Notes: generated by a model from the sequence alone, not told the origin. 57,754 nucleotides of DNA from Microbispora sp. ZYX-F-249 (GCF_039649665.1 NZ_JBDJAW010000046.1:1-57754); one strand, 5' to 3'. Shown: positions 16,343 to 25,166, numbered from the stretch's first letter. Made by a program: numbers and translations.

Positions 16343-17581
16343 TCAGGCGACGGACTCGCGTCCGGCGGTCTCGGGCTCGCGGCTGACGGCCTCGGCGGCC
16401 TCCTCGGCGGCGGACGCCGCGATGTCGACCGGGTTCTCCCGCGTACGGCGGATGCCGAGGATGCTGATGAACAGCGAGGCGAAGATCGTCTGGAAGCTCA
16501 TGACGAACGCGGTCGCCGAGGGGACGACGAGGCGCAGCGACTCGGCCGGGATCAGCTCGCCGAAGCCGCGGCCGCCCCAGTGGGCGAGCGAGGCCACCAA
16601 ACCGACCAGACCGGCCACGGCCAGGGCGCCACCCGCGAGCAGGCCCTTCTCCAGCGTGACGACGTCCACCAGCCTCCGGATGCGCCGGTCCTCGGGGAGG
16701 AAGCCCTCCTCGGCCGCGTACACCTTGGTGAACAGCGCGAACAGCACGGCCTGGAATCCGATGATCACCATCGCGGACGCGCCGACCAGCGTGTCGACGT
16801 CGAAGGCGAGCTTGCCGATGTAGACCGGGCCGAACGTCAGCGCGGCCCCGGCGACGAGGCCGAGGCTCATGAGCACCAGGCCCGGGATGAAGAACAGCCA
16901 GCGGGGGCTGTACAGCATGAGGAAGCGCAGGTGACGCCAGCCGTCCCGCCAGGAGCGCAGGTGCGGCGGGCGGGAGCGGCCGTCGGGCGACAGGGTGGTC
17001 GGCACCTCGCGGACGTCGAGCCCCTGCAGCGTGGCCTTCACGACCATCTCGGAGGCGAACTCCATGCCGCCGGTCTGCAGTCCCAGCCGCAGGATCGACT
17101 CGCGGCGGAAGCCCCGCAGGCCGCAGTGGAAGTCGCCGATCTCGCTGGGGAAGAACAGCCGGCCGATGAACGACAGGACCGGGTTGCCCAGGTAGCGGTG
17201 CAGCGGAGGCATGGCCCCCGGAGCGATGCCGCCGCGGAACCGGTTGCCCATGACCAGCTCGGCGCCGTCCCGGAGCTGCTCGACGAAGGGCATCAGGCTC
17301 GTGAAGTCATAGGAGTCGTCGGCGTCGCCCATGATGACGTACTTGCCGCGCGCGGCGCGGATTCCGCCGATCAGGGCGTTGCCGTAGCCCTTCTCGTCAA
17401 TGTGGACAACCCGGGCGCCCGCGTCGCGGGCCAGCTGTTGCGAGCCGTCGGTGCTGCCGTTGTCGGCGATGACCACCTCGCCGTCGATTCCGTTCTCACG
17501 CATGCAGGTGAGGGCCTTGCGAACACAGATCTCCACGGTCTCGGCCTCATTGAGGCATGGCATGACAACGGTAAGTTCCAC
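16343..17581 (-). CDS. Membrane-anchored family 2 glycosyltransferase
   Basis: A 412-residue protein. The N-terminal GT-A domain (1-230) has VVMPCLNEAETVEICV, IADNGSTDGSQQLA and the metal-binding GDADDSYDF (DxD type), then GNRFRGGI and DFHCGLRGFRRESIL, as in polyprenyl-phosphate-sugar synthases of the DPM1/GtrB type. Four hydrophobic segments follow (about 235-400), ending in a charged cytoplasmic tail rich in Glu and Ala. It probably makes a lipid-linked sugar donor on the inner membrane face. The divergent GT-C-like gene at 17939 could use such a donor, which is an inference from position. GTG start at 17581. Confidence 0.88.
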   Translation of the reverse strand: MELTVVMPCLNEAETVEICVRKALTCMRENGIDGEVVIADNGSTDGSQQLARDAGARVVHIDEKGYGNALIGGIRAARGKYVIMGDADDSYDFTSLMPFVEQLRDGAELVMGNRFRGGIAPGAMPPLHRYLGNPVLSFIGRLFFPSEIGDFHCGLRGFRRESILRLGLQTGGMEFASEMVVKATLQGLDVREVPTTLSPDGRSRPPHLRSWRDGWRHLRFLMLYSPRWLFFIPGLVLMSLGLVAGAALTFGPVYIGKLAFDVDTLVGASAMVIIGFQAVLFALFTKVYAAEEGFLPEDRRIRRLVDVVTLEKGLLAGGALAVAGLVGLVASLAHWGGRGFGELIPAESLRLVVPSATAFVMSFQTIFASLFISILGIRRTRENPVDIAASAAEEAAEAVSREPETAGRESVA

Positions 17582-17938
17582 GTCGCAACTCCTCGCATAT
17601 GACGGCAGGACACCAATGATGCCCGCTTCCCAGTAGCGTCCGAGTCAAGTCCGCGAAACGGCTGGCATTCTGTAACCGTGACTCCACCCACCGCTGGAGC
17701 GGCGGGCTTCCCGCGCCGCCGGCCGAGCGGCGACGCGCAGGACGAGCCCGGCCCGGACTATTCCCAGGGCGCCGGCCACGCCGGTGCGCACGGCATGCCC
17801 GCAGGTCACGCGGCCGATTTCGGCGGGGACGGCGGAGTTCTCCTTCGCCGTTTCCAGTGGAAGGCGCCGACAATCGAGGGGAGGAAGCGCGGAAAGACCG
17901 GCCGGCCGACGCGGGCCGTTCCCTCCGCGCGACTGTGA
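17582..17938. other. Divergent intergenic region
   Basis: 357 bp between the divergent GT2 and GT-C-like genes must contain the promoters for both. A GTG-started frame at 17678-17938 (+) has no family features, is Gly/Arg-rich and lacks a ribosome-binding site, so I do not call it. No repeat or hairpin stands out. Confidence 0.4.
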
Positions 17939-19402
17939 ATGGTCGCGATCGCTGATCCTCCCTCCGTGAACGCCTCGCCCGCCGGCGGCTGGAGCCGTAC
18001 GGTCGCCTTACTGCGCCGGCACCGGGTCTTCGCGGTCGCGCTCGGCGTCGCCTTCGTGCTGCGGATCGTCACGATGCTGGGCTTCGGCCCGGCCATGTGG
18101 TTCAACGACTCCTACGACTACGTGTCGGTGGCGCTGCGCCCGCGTCCGCACCCGATCCGCCCGGACGGGTACAGCTTCTGGCTGCTGCTGCTCAAGCCGT
18201 TCCACAGTTTCTCGCTGGTGGTGTTGACCCAGCACCTCATGGGCCTGGCGACGGCGTTCCTTATCTATGCGCTGCTGACCAGAAGATTTGGGATGCCAGG
18301 CTGGGGGGCGACGCTGGCCGCCGTTCCCGTGATGTTCGACGCCTACCAGATCCAGCTCGAACAGCTGATCATGTCGGACACCATGTTCATCCTGCTCGTG
18401 GTGGGCGTGGTGACGCTCGTGCTGTGGCGGGAGCGGCTGACCTGGCGCGGCGGCACCGTGGTCGGGCTGCTGCTCGCGCTGACGGCGCTGACCCGGAGCA
18501 TCGGCCTGCCCATCCTCGCCCTGGTCGTGGCGTATCTGGTGATCAAACGGGCGGGCTGGAAGCCGATCGCCGCCATGGTCACCGCGTGCGCGCTGCCCGT
18601 GCTCGCGTACATGGGCTGGTTCAAGGCGGTGAACGGCCAGTTCGCGATGACCAACAGCGACGGGGTCATCCTCTACATGAGGACGTCGCTGTTCGCCGAC
18701 TGCCACAAGATGAACATCGACGAGCGCCGCGAGCTGGAGCTGGCGCTGCTGTGCATCAACGTCGCGCCCAAGGACCGCGGGCTGTCCGCGCAGGCGTACC
18801 TGTGGTGGGACGACCAGAACCAGCTCCACGTCTTCGGCTCGGGCATGAAGTTCACGCCGGAGATCAACGCCAACGCGAGCACGTTCGCGAAGAGGGCGAT
18901 CCTGTCCCAGCCGGCTGACTACCTGGCCGCGGTGGCGAAGGACTTCTTCCGCGCCTTCCAGTGGGGCCGGCCCCGGTTCCCGGACGCCAAGACCTTCCTG
19001 CAGTACGAGTTCGACAACGAGTACACCCGCAAGCTGCCCAAGTGGAGCTCCTATCACAGCACCACGGACAAGGACGCCGAGGCGTACGAGAACGGCCCGG
19101 CCGCGACGCACGTGGTCTCGCCGTGGTCGGACATCATGATCGGATACCAGAAGGTCGTACGGCTGCCGGGCCTCGTGCTGGGCCTGCTGCTGCTGGCCGG
19201 TCTGTACGGCGTGGTGCGCCGCTGGCGCGACCTCGGCGGGCCCGCGCTACTGCCCTGGTTGGGGGCGGCGGGCCTGATCCTGGCCCCGGCGGCGACCGCG
19301 GAGTTCGACTACCGCTATCTGCTGCCCGCGGTGCCGCTCGCCTGTCTCGCCGCCGCCATCACCGCGCGTGATCTTGTAGTTAGTCGCAGGGATGGCCGCT
19401 GA
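17939..19402 (+). CDS. GT-C-like polytopic membrane glycosyltransferase (putative)
   Basis: A 487-residue protein with about ten hydrophobic segments. After the first helix an acidic loop WFNDSYDYVSVALRPRPHP resembles the catalytic Asp loop of GT-C glycosyltransferases (PMT/ArnT families). A large extracytoplasmic domain (about 230-390, e.g. LFADCHKMNIDERRELELALLCINVAP) sits between helices, and EFDYRYLLPAVPLACLAA near the end is also typical. The acceptor is unknown. It is divergent from the GT2 gene. The last 12 codons overlap the left arm of the inverted-repeat structure starting at 19367, so its C terminus (ARDLVVSRRDGR) is partly encoded by a repeat. ATG start without a strong ribosome-binding site. 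Confidence 0.75.
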   Translation: MVAIADPPSVNASPAGGWSRTVALLRRHRVFAVALGVAFVLRIVTMLGFGPAMWFNDSYDYVSVALRPRPHPIRPDGYSFWLLLLKPFHSFSLVVLTQHLMGLATAFLIYALLTRRFGMPGWGATLAAVPVMFDAYQIQLEQLIMSDTMFILLVVGVVTLVLWRERLTWRGGTVVGLLLALTALTRSIGLPILALVVAYLVIKRAGWKPIAAMVTACALPVLAYMGWFKAVNGQFAMTNSDGVILYMRTSLFADCHKMNIDERRELELALLCINVAPKDRGLSAQAYLWWDDQNQLHVFGSGMKFTPEINANASTFAKRAILSQPADYLAAVAKDFFRAFQWGRPRFPDAKTFLQYEFDNEYTRKLPKWSSYHSTTDKDAEAYENGPAATHVVSPWSDIMIGYQKVVRLPGLVLGLLLLAGLYGVVRRWRDLGGPALLPWLGAAGLILAPAATAEFDYRYLLPAVPLACLAAAITARDLVVSRRDGR

Positions 19403-19633
19403 CCTGGGCAACCACTCGCCGTGATCATGCAGAATTTCCCGCTCTCACGGCATGACCTGGGCCTTTCCATTTCATGATCTTGCACTCGACAGGAACAGGG
19501 AGCCGGCGACTTCTCTGCAAGATCACAAAGTGCGTTCACCCAGGTAGATGGGGCGGCATGCCATTTACTGCATGATCACGGAGGACATCGGACCAGGTCA
19601 GACCACATCGGTGCGACAAATTACAAGATCACG
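19367..19633. repeat. Nested inverted-repeat structure between convergent genes
   Basis: Six copies of a 12-mer close to TGCAWGATCACG lie here. Three are in one orientation (CGTGATCTTGTA 19367-19378, CGTGATCATGCA 19420-19431, CATGATCTTGCA 19473-19484) and three inverted (TGCAAGATCACA 19516-19527, TGCATGATCACG 19569-19580, TACAAGATCACG 19622-19633). Outer and middle pairs are exact reverse complements; the inner pair matches 10 of 12. Between them TGACCTGG (19400-19407) mirrors CCAGGTCA (19593-19600), and CATGACCTGGG (19451-19461) is partly mirrored by CCCAGGT (19538-19544). Spacing within each half is regular (53 bp). The structure starts inside the GT-C-like gene and ends over the rsmI stop codon. 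It could be a small non-autonomous element, a bidirectional terminator or an array of binding sites. Confidence 0.8.
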
Positions 19634-20459
19634 GCGACGGGGTGGCGTGGACGGCGTTGTAGAGGTCGCGCTTGGGGACGCCGGCCGACTTGGCCACGTC
19701 GGCGATGGCCTGCTTGCGCGGCACGCCCGTGCCCTCGCGCCTGGCCACCTCCTCGACCAGGTCCTCGATGCGCGGCGCGGCCTCCTCGGCGGTCCGTCCC
19801 GCCACCACCAGCGTGATCTCACCCCTGACCTCGCCGGCCGCCCATTCGGCCAGCTCGCCGAGGCCCCCGCGCCGCACCTCCTCGTACGTCTTGGTGAGCT
19901 CCCGGCAGACCGCGGCGGGCCGCTGGGCCCCGAAGGCCTCCGCCATCGCCTCCAGCGTCGCGTGCAGGCGGTGCGGCGCCTCGAAGAACACCATCGTGCG
20001 CTCCTCCGCCGCCAGCGCCGCCAGGCGCCTGGCCCGCTCCCCCGGCTTGCGCGGCGGGAACCCCTCGAAGCAGAACCGGTCGCTCGGCAGGCCGGAGACG
20101 ACGAGGGCGGTCGTCACCGCCGACGGACCGGGCAGCGCCGTCACGGGCAGGCCGGCCTCGACCGCGAGGCGGGTGAGCCGGTATCCGGGGTCGGAGACGC
20201 CCGGCATCCCGGCGTCGGTGATCACGACCACCGTGCGCCCCTCGCGCAGCGCCTCCAGCAACTCGGCGGCCCGCGCGCTCTCGTTGGCGTCGTAGTAGGA
20301 CACCACGCGGCCGCCGATGGCGATCTCCAGGTCGGCGGCGAGCCGCCGCAGCCTGCGGGTGTCCTCCGCCGCGATCACGTCGGCGGCGGCGAGCAGATCG
20401 CGCAGCCGTGGGGACGCGTCTTTGGGCTGGCCGATCGGGGCTGCGGCGAGAACGAGCAC
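19629..20459 (-). CDS. rsmI: 16S rRNA (cytidine1402-2'-O)-methyltransferase
   Basis: RsmI methylates the ribose of C1402 in the 16S rRNA decoding centre. The 276-residue protein has the family blocks IAAEDTRRLRRLA, SYYDANE, VITDAGMPGVSDPGYRL, LPGPSAVTTALVVSGLP, FEGFPPRKPGER and FFEAPHRLHATL. It starts with GTG (LVLAAAPIGQ). The order rsmI next to a divergent protein mannosyltransferase is conserved in mycobacteria (Rv1003/Rv1002c). Its stop codon lies inside the rightmost arm of the inverted-repeat structure. Confidence 0.95.
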   Translation of the reverse strand: MLVLAAAPIGQPKDASPRLRDLLAAADVIAAEDTRRLRRLAADLEIAIGGRVVSYYDANESARAAELLEALREGRTVVVITDAGMPGVSDPGYRLTRLAVEAGLPVTALPGPSAVTTALVVSGLPSDRFCFEGFPPRKPGERARRLAALAAEERTMVFFEAPHRLHATLEAMAEAFGAQRPAAVCRELTKTYEEVRRGGLGELAEWAAGEVRGEITLVVAGRTAEEAAPRIEDLVEEVARREGTGVPRKQAIADVAKSAGVPKRDLYNAVHATPSP

Positions 20460-20553
20460 CCGTCCACCCTATGACCGGTGTGAAACATTCATCGCCGAAA
20501 GGCCTGTTGCCGCAATCCTCACGCGAGTCGTGTCCATGACGGGGACGCACCAG

Positions 20554-20569
20554 TAATCTGTCGAACGTG
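20554..20569 (+). promoter_or_regulatory. Possible leaderless -10 box for the mannosyltransferase gene
   Basis: TAATCT (20554-20559) lies 7 bp before the GTG at 20567, the spacing expected if transcription starts at the start codon. No Shine-Dalgarno sequence precedes the GTG, which fits a leaderless mRNA. A -35 box is not clear. Confidence 0.35.
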
Positions 20570-22174
20570 ACCGTGACCGACCATTCCCACAAGGCGTTCG
20601 AGCAGCCGGAAGAGGGAGCGCAGGACGAGGCTCCCACGGTGTCCCTGCGCGACCGGCTGGTGCCGCCCATGCCCGGCGATGCCATGTGGGGCTGGCTCGG
20701 CCCCATCCTGGTCGCCCTCTTCGGCGGCTTCCTGCGGTTCTACCGGCTGGGCACGCCCCACTCGGTCGTCTTCGACGAGACGTACTACGCCAAGGACGCC
20801 TTCGCGACCATCAAGTACGGCGTCGAGCGGCAGTTCGTGGAGGGCGCGGACCAGCTCCTGCTCGCCGGCAACGAGAACATCTTCAAGCAGTGCGGCACGG
20901 TGGGCGAGTGCGCCTCCTACGTGGTGCACCCGCCGGTCGGCAAGTGGATGATCGGCCTCGGCGAGCTCATCTTCGGCGCGAACCCCTTCGGGTGGCGCTT
21001 CGCCGCCGCGCTGGTCGGCTCGCTGTCCATCCTGATCCTCGCCCGCACGGCCCGCAGGATGACCCGCTCGACGCTGCTCGGCTGCGTGGCCGGTCTGCTG
21101 CTGTCCGTCGACGCACTCCACTTCGTGCTGTCCCGTACGGCGCTGCTGGACATCTTCCTGATGTTCTGGGTGCTGGCCGGGTTCGCCTGCCTGGTGGCCG
21201 ACCGCGACTGGTTCCGCAGCCGCCTGGCCGACTGGCACGAGGCGGGATCACCGGCCGGCGGGGCCTGGCTGGGCCTGCGCCCCTGGCGTCTGGCCGCCGG
21301 GCTGTGCCTGGGCGCGGCCATGGCCACCAAGTGGACCGGCGGCCTTTACATCGCCGCCTTCGCGATCATGTCGCTGCTGTGGGACGCGGGCGCCCGGCGG
21401 GCGGTCGGGACCGGCCGGCCGTACGGCACGGTCGTCCGCCGCGATCTGCCGCTCGCCGCGGCGTGGATGGCGGCCGTCCCGGTCCTCACCTACATCGTCT
21501 CGTTCACGGGATGGTTCGTCACCGACAAGGGGTACGGCCGCAACTGGGACCAGGCCACCGCGAACGGGCCGATCTACTTCGTCATCGACTCGTTCCGGTC
21601 GTGGTTCGACTACCAGAAGCAGGTGCTCACCTTCCACACCGGCCTGGAGACGAGCCACCCGTACCAGTCCGAGCCCTGGCAGTGGCCGTTGCTGCTGCGC
21701 CCGGTGGCGTTCTTCTACGAGCAGCCGAAGAACTGCGGCGCCTCCACCTGCTCCTGGGCGGTCCTCGGGACCGGGACGCCGATCATCTGGTTCGCCGGCG
21801 TCGCCGCGCTGATCGGCATGATCGCGTGGTACGTCGCGACCCGCGACTGGCGTGCCGGCGCGGTGCTGCTCGGCTACGCCGCCGGGTGGCTGCCGTGGTT
21901 CTACTTCGCCATCGCGGACAACCGGACGATGTTCATGTTCTACGCGATGCCGATGGTGCCGTTCATGATCCTGGCACTCGTGCTGGCCTGCGGGCTGATC
22001 CTCGGCAAGGAGAACCCGGCCCGGCCCAACCGGCGCGTGGTCGGCTCGGCCGTGGTCGGCGCGTTCGTGCTCCTGGCCCTGGTCAACTTCGGCTGGCTCT
22101 ATCCCGTCATCGCCGCCGAGGTCATTCCGTACGACTCCTGGCACGCGAGGATGCTGTTCGACCGGTGGATCTGA
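20567..22174 (+). CDS. pmt: Dolichyl-phosphate-mannose-protein mannosyltransferase (GT39)
   Basis: The PMT enzyme transfers mannose from polyprenyl-phosphate-mannose to Ser/Thr of secreted proteins at the outer face of the membrane. The 535-residue protein has an N-terminal cytoplasmic stretch, then FLRFYRLGTPHSVVFDETYYAKDA with the catalytic Asp-Glu, the loop VVHPPVGKWMIGLGE, ALHFVLSRTALLDIFLMF, and about ten membrane segments. The length and blocks match actinobacterial Pmt (Rv1002c). Two Cys in CGTVGEC and two in NCGASTC lie in extracytoplasmic loops and could form disulfides. GTG start, probably leaderless. It is divergent from rsmI. Confidence 0.95.
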   Translation: MTVTDHSHKAFEQPEEGAQDEAPTVSLRDRLVPPMPGDAMWGWLGPILVALFGGFLRFYRLGTPHSVVFDETYYAKDAFATIKYGVERQFVEGADQLLLAGNENIFKQCGTVGECASYVVHPPVGKWMIGLGELIFGANPFGWRFAAALVGSLSILILARTARRMTRSTLLGCVAGLLLSVDALHFVLSRTALLDIFLMFWVLAGFACLVADRDWFRSRLADWHEAGSPAGGAWLGLRPWRLAAGLCLGAAMATKWTGGLYIAAFAIMSLLWDAGARRAVGTGRPYGTVVRRDLPLAAAWMAAVPVLTYIVSFTGWFVTDKGYGRNWDQATANGPIYFVIDSFRSWFDYQKQVLTFHTGLETSHPYQSEPWQWPLLLRPVAFFYEQPKNCGASTCSWAVLGTGTPIIWFAGVAALIGMIAWYVATRDWRAGAVLLGYAAGWLPWFYFAIADNRTMFMFYAMPMVPFMILALVLACGLILGKENPARPNRRVVGSAVVGAFVLLALVNFGWLYPVIAAEVIPYDSWHARMLFDRWI

Positions 22175-22226
22175 GACCCCCGTATCGTTGGGCGCATAGC
22201 GTTGCGCTCAGAGGGGGTGGTCGCGA

Positions 22227-23714
22227 GTGATACCGGGTCGTCGTCAACGATGGGGTCGATACGGCAGACTGCGGGTCATGCCCGCACCTGACGTCGCCGC
22301 GCTCCTCGCGCAACTGGAGCGCTCCGATCCGGACATCGCCGAGCCCGCCCGCGTCGCGGTCGAGTGGCTCGCCGGTGGCGAGGCGCTCGAGACCATCAGC
22401 CAGTTCGACGTGTGCGAGTTCCTCTGGTACACGCTGCCGATCAAGGTGCCGGGCGACCAGGCGACCATCGCGCGCGCCCTCGGCGAGCTGCTCAGGCTCG
22501 CCGGCATGGAGCGCTACGCCGCCCTGTGCGACTCCCCCGCCACCGCCCGGATCCTGCTGACGTACGCCACGGAGGGCGAGGAGGCCGGGGCCGCGGCCTA
22601 TCACCGGGAGCTGGAGGCCACCGGGGTGGTCCCCCCGGACATCGCCGAGCTCTCGTGGAGCTCGATCATGGGGCCGGAGGAGCTCGGGGCGCACGTCGCC
22701 TGCGCCGCCGCCCTGGAGCTGGCCATCGTCGCGGGCGACCCGGTGGACCGCGAGGACCTGACCCGCCGCTGGCTCACCACCCCCCGTCCCGAGCTGGGCG
22801 GCGACTGCTGGCTGCACCGGGTCCACGGCGAGCGGCTGAACCGCTGGGTGCTCGGGCGCGGCACCGCCCGCCGCGAGCTCGCCCAGCCCTTCGAGGTGCG
22901 GCTGCACGCGCCGATCACGGCGCCGGACGAGCCGCACCTGGAACCGCTGCGCTGGCTGCTCGACCTGGCCCGCACCGGGGTCCGCCTGACCGAGCGGCTC
23001 AACGTCGGGCGTGCCGTCGCCGTCGAGGCGGCCGGCCGGTTCGGCTGGGCGGATCGGACGGTGCGCGGCGAGAACGACGTGCCCGCCCTCACCGAACTGC
23101 GGCAGATCGCCGTGGACGACCTCGGGGCGCTGCGGCGCAGCGGCCGGAGGCTGGTGCTCACCACCACGGGCAGGAACCTGCTGGACGACCGCGCCGCCCT
23201 GTGGGAGGCGGCCACGACCACGTTGCTCGTCCCCGCCCCCGGCGAGCACGACTTCGAGGTCTCGATCCGCGAGTCGGCGCTGATGATCCTGGTGGACGGC
23301 GGGGTGGTGCGGGACGACGACCTGCGCGACCGGGTCGCCGAGGTGGTCAACGGCGAGGGCTGGCGCACGACGGACGGCGGCCGGGTCGGCGGCGCCGACC
23401 TCACCGGCCCGCTCGCCCGGCTCCGCCACCGCCTCGACGCCCTGGGCCTGGGCTCCGCGTCCCACACACCCGAAGGCGCGTCCCACACACCCGAAGGCGC
23501 GTCCCACACACCCGAAGGCGCGTCCCACAACGGCGGCGCGGCGGTCCGCGAGCCCGGGGCGGCCGGACGCGAGCCCGGGGCGGCCGGACGCGAGCCCGTG
23601 AGGCGTGGCGGGGGCGCGCGGACGTGGCGGCTCACGACCGCCGGGCGCCGCGCCGCGCTGGCCGCGCTGCGCGCCCAGGCGCTGCGCCCCCGCCAGTACG
23701 CCGGCCTCGGCTGA
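22227..23714 (+). CDS. Protein of unknown function with a tandem-repeat linker
   Basis: A 495-residue protein that I cannot assign to a family. It has no signal peptide or membrane segment. It is acidic and Ala/Leu/Glu-rich with mixed alpha/beta content, and motifs such as FDVCEFLWYTLPIKV and DFEVSIRESALMILVDGGVV do not match anything I know. Between the body and a short C-terminal basic helix (TWRLTTAGRRAALAALRAQAL) lies a linker of two tandem repeats with a period of seven residues: ASHTPEG three times, then EPGAAGR twice. GTG 22227 with GGGGG upstream was chosen; ATG 22278 (MPAPDVAALL) is a good alternative. It starts 52 bp after pmt on the same strand. Confidence 0.65.
   Translation: MIPGRRQRWGRYGRLRVMPAPDVAALLAQLERSDPDIAEPARVAVEWLAGGEALETISQFDVCEFLWYTLPIKVPGDQATIARALGELLRLAGMERYAALCDSPATARILLTYATEGEEAGAAAYHRELEATGVVPPDIAELSWSSIMGPEELGAHVACAAALELAIVAGDPVDREDLTRRWLTTPRPELGGDCWLHRVHGERLNRWVLGRGTARRELAQPFEVRLHAPITAPDEPHLEPLRWLLDLARTGVRLTERLNVGRAVAVEAAGRFGWADRTVRGENDVPALTELRQIAVDDLGALRRSGRRLVLTTTGRNLLDDRAALWEAATTTLLVPAPGEHDFEVSIRESALMILVDGGVVRDDDLRDRVAEVVNGEGWRTTDGGRVGGADLTGPLARLRHRLDALGLGSASHTPEGASHTPEGASHTPEGASHNGGAAVREPGAAGREPGAAGREPVRRGGGARTWRLTTAGRRAALAALRAQALRPRQYAGLG
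23457..23600 (+). repeat. Two adjacent 21-bp tandem repeats within a coding region
   Basis: Three exact copies of a 21-bp unit starting GCGTCCCACACACCCGAAGG (23457-23519, plus a partial copy to 23530) are followed by two exact copies of a different 21-bp unit starting GAGCCCGGGGCGGCCGGACG (23550-23591, plus a partial copy to 23600). Both keep the frame and encode seven-residue units. Confidence 0.9.
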
Positions 23715-23783
23715 GCCCTCGCGGGGCACCCCCGTGGCGCACCGGCACCCCATGCCGCACTGGGATGGCCGCGAAGGCGGCGC

Positions 23784-24626
23784 TCAGGAGGTGAGGACCC
23801 TCAGGGTGCAGGGTTCGCCGTTGAGGCGCCACTGCACGGCGCCGCCCTCGGAGGGGGAGCCGTTGAAGCCGAGATGCACCGTCTGCCCGGCGGCGATGTC
23901 GGTGCTCCAGGAGGGGGCCGCCGCCGTGACCTCGCGACCGGTCTGGGACCAGGTGGCCGACCATCCCGTGGACACCGTCTGGCCGGGGTCGGTGAACAGG
24001 AACGTGAGCCGCCAGTCCCGTACGGGCGTGCTTTTCGTGTTGGTGACCTCGACCGTCGCGGTCATCCCGCCCGGCCAGGTGATCGGCCGGTAGTCCACCC
24101 GGCAGGTGATCCGCAGCGGGGACGGCGACGGCGACGGCGAGGCGATGATGTCGTTGTAGATCCGCACGGTCACGGATCCCGACGCGGGTGAGACGGCCCC
24201 CTCCTTGTCGATGGCCACGAGGTACAGCTCGTGGTCCTCGAAGGCGACGCCGCTGGGCGGCCAGCGCAGGGAGAAGACGCCACCGGTGGCGTCCGGCCCG
24301 AAGGTCGCGACTCCGGACGTGACGCCGTCGCGGGTCTCCATCACCCGGTAACAGGCGATGCCGTCCTCGTCGGTGGCGGGCGTCCAGCTCAGGCCGACAC
24401 TGTTCAGGAGCACGCTGCCGATCCGCGGAGTTCCCGGCGCGGTCGGCGGCGTGCCCGACGGTGACGTGCTCGGCTCGCACGGGATGGGAGTGGGCGGCGG
24501 CGGCGCCGTCGTGAGGGCGTAGGCCGTGCCACCCGCCCCGCTCTCGACCACCGCGGGGACGACGAACGCGGCGGCCGCCAGGAGCCCCGCCGTCATCCAG
24601 GCGCTCAGCGCCGTCTTCGATCTCAT
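23784..24626 (-). CDS. Secreted FN3-CBM2 protein (cellulose/chitin-binding)
   Basis: A 280-residue exported protein. It has a signal peptide (MRSKTALSAWMTAGLLAAAAFVV), a Pro/Thr linker, then a fibronectin type III domain (about 47-135: APGTPRIGSVLLNSVGLSWTP...IACYRVMETRDG). After a SPSPSPSP linker comes a family 2 carbohydrate-binding module (about 155-275) with the expected paired Cys (ITCRVDYR and GEPCTLRVL) and surface Trp residues (ITWPGG, GWSATWSQ, PSWSTDI). No catalytic domain is present, so it is a stand-alone binder, or its enzyme has been lost. ATG 24626 has GAGGAG 8 nt upstream. Confidence 0.9.
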   Translation of the reverse strand: MRSKTALSAWMTAGLLAAAAFVVPAVVESGAGGTAYALTTAPPPPTPIPCEPSTSPSGTPPTAPGTPRIGSVLLNSVGLSWTPATDEDGIACYRVMETRDGVTSGVATFGPDATGGVFSLRWPPSGVAFEDHELYLVAIDKEGAVSPASGSVTVRIYNDIIASPSPSPSPLRITCRVDYRPITWPGGMTATVEVTNTKSTPVRDWRLTFLFTDPGQTVSTGWSATWSQTGREVTAAAPSWSTDIAAGQTVHLGFNGSPSEGGAVQWRLNGEPCTLRVLTS

Positions 24627-24755
24627 CGCCGGCACTCCTCGTCTCGGTCGACCGCCCCGGTGACGGTGATCGTCCGCGTCGGACGGCGGCCGGTCAACGG
24701 ACGCCGGCACGGCGGGCCGTACGCGCCTGGTGGGCGGCGCAGGGCTTTGCAACTT

Positions 24756-25166
24756 TCATCCGCGGCCTTCGAGCATCTCCAGATAGTGGGCGTTGTACAT
24801 GATCCCCAGGATGTTGCCGAACGGGTCGGTCACCGAGGCGGTGACGAAGCCGGGGCCGCGCTCCGTCACCGCCCCGTGCAGCTTGGCGCCCATCGACAGC
24901 AGTCTGCCGAGGCTCGCCGCCACGTCGTCGACGTGCCAGTAGACGACGGCCCCGGCCGGTTCGGCCGCCGGGTGCGGCGCGTGGCGCCGGTCGATGAAAC
25001 CGAGCTCGTGCCGGTGGTCACCGAGGCGGAACTCGGCGTAGGCGAGCCGGCCGTCCGGCCCCCTGCGCCGGAAGTAGGCCTCCACGCCGAGCACCTCCGC
25101 GTACCACCTCGACGCCTCCTCGACGTCGTCGGCCCAGAAGCTCACAGTCGTCAGTCCACGCAACAT
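24756..25166 (-). CDS. VOC-superfamily (glyoxalase-fold) protein
   Basis: A 136-residue protein with two beta-alpha-beta-beta-beta units: LTTVSFWADDVEEASRWYAEVLGVEAYFR, and AVVYWHVDDVAASLGRLLSMGAKLHG...FVTASVTDPFGNILGIMYN. Such single-domain proteins are dioxygenases, isomerases or resistance proteins; the substrate cannot be told. It is divergent from a WYL regulator, with a perfect palindrome between them, so it is very probably that regulator's target. ATG start. Confidence 0.88.
   Translation of the reverse strand: MLRGLTTVSFWADDVEEASRWYAEVLGVEAYFRRRGPDGRLAYAEFRLGDHRHELGFIDRRHAPHPAAEPAGAVVYWHVDDVAASLGRLLSMGAKLHGAVTERGPGFVTASVTDPFGNILGIMYNAHYLEMLEGRG

Noticed and set aside
17678..17938. 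Possible small gene before the GT-C-like gene
   Set aside because: No ribosome-binding site, no motif, and a composition like random GC-rich sequence; the region must hold two promoters.
23457..23600. CRISPR-like repeat array
   Set aside because: Units of 21 bp follow one another without spacers, keep the reading frame and encode peptide repeats; no cas genes are present.
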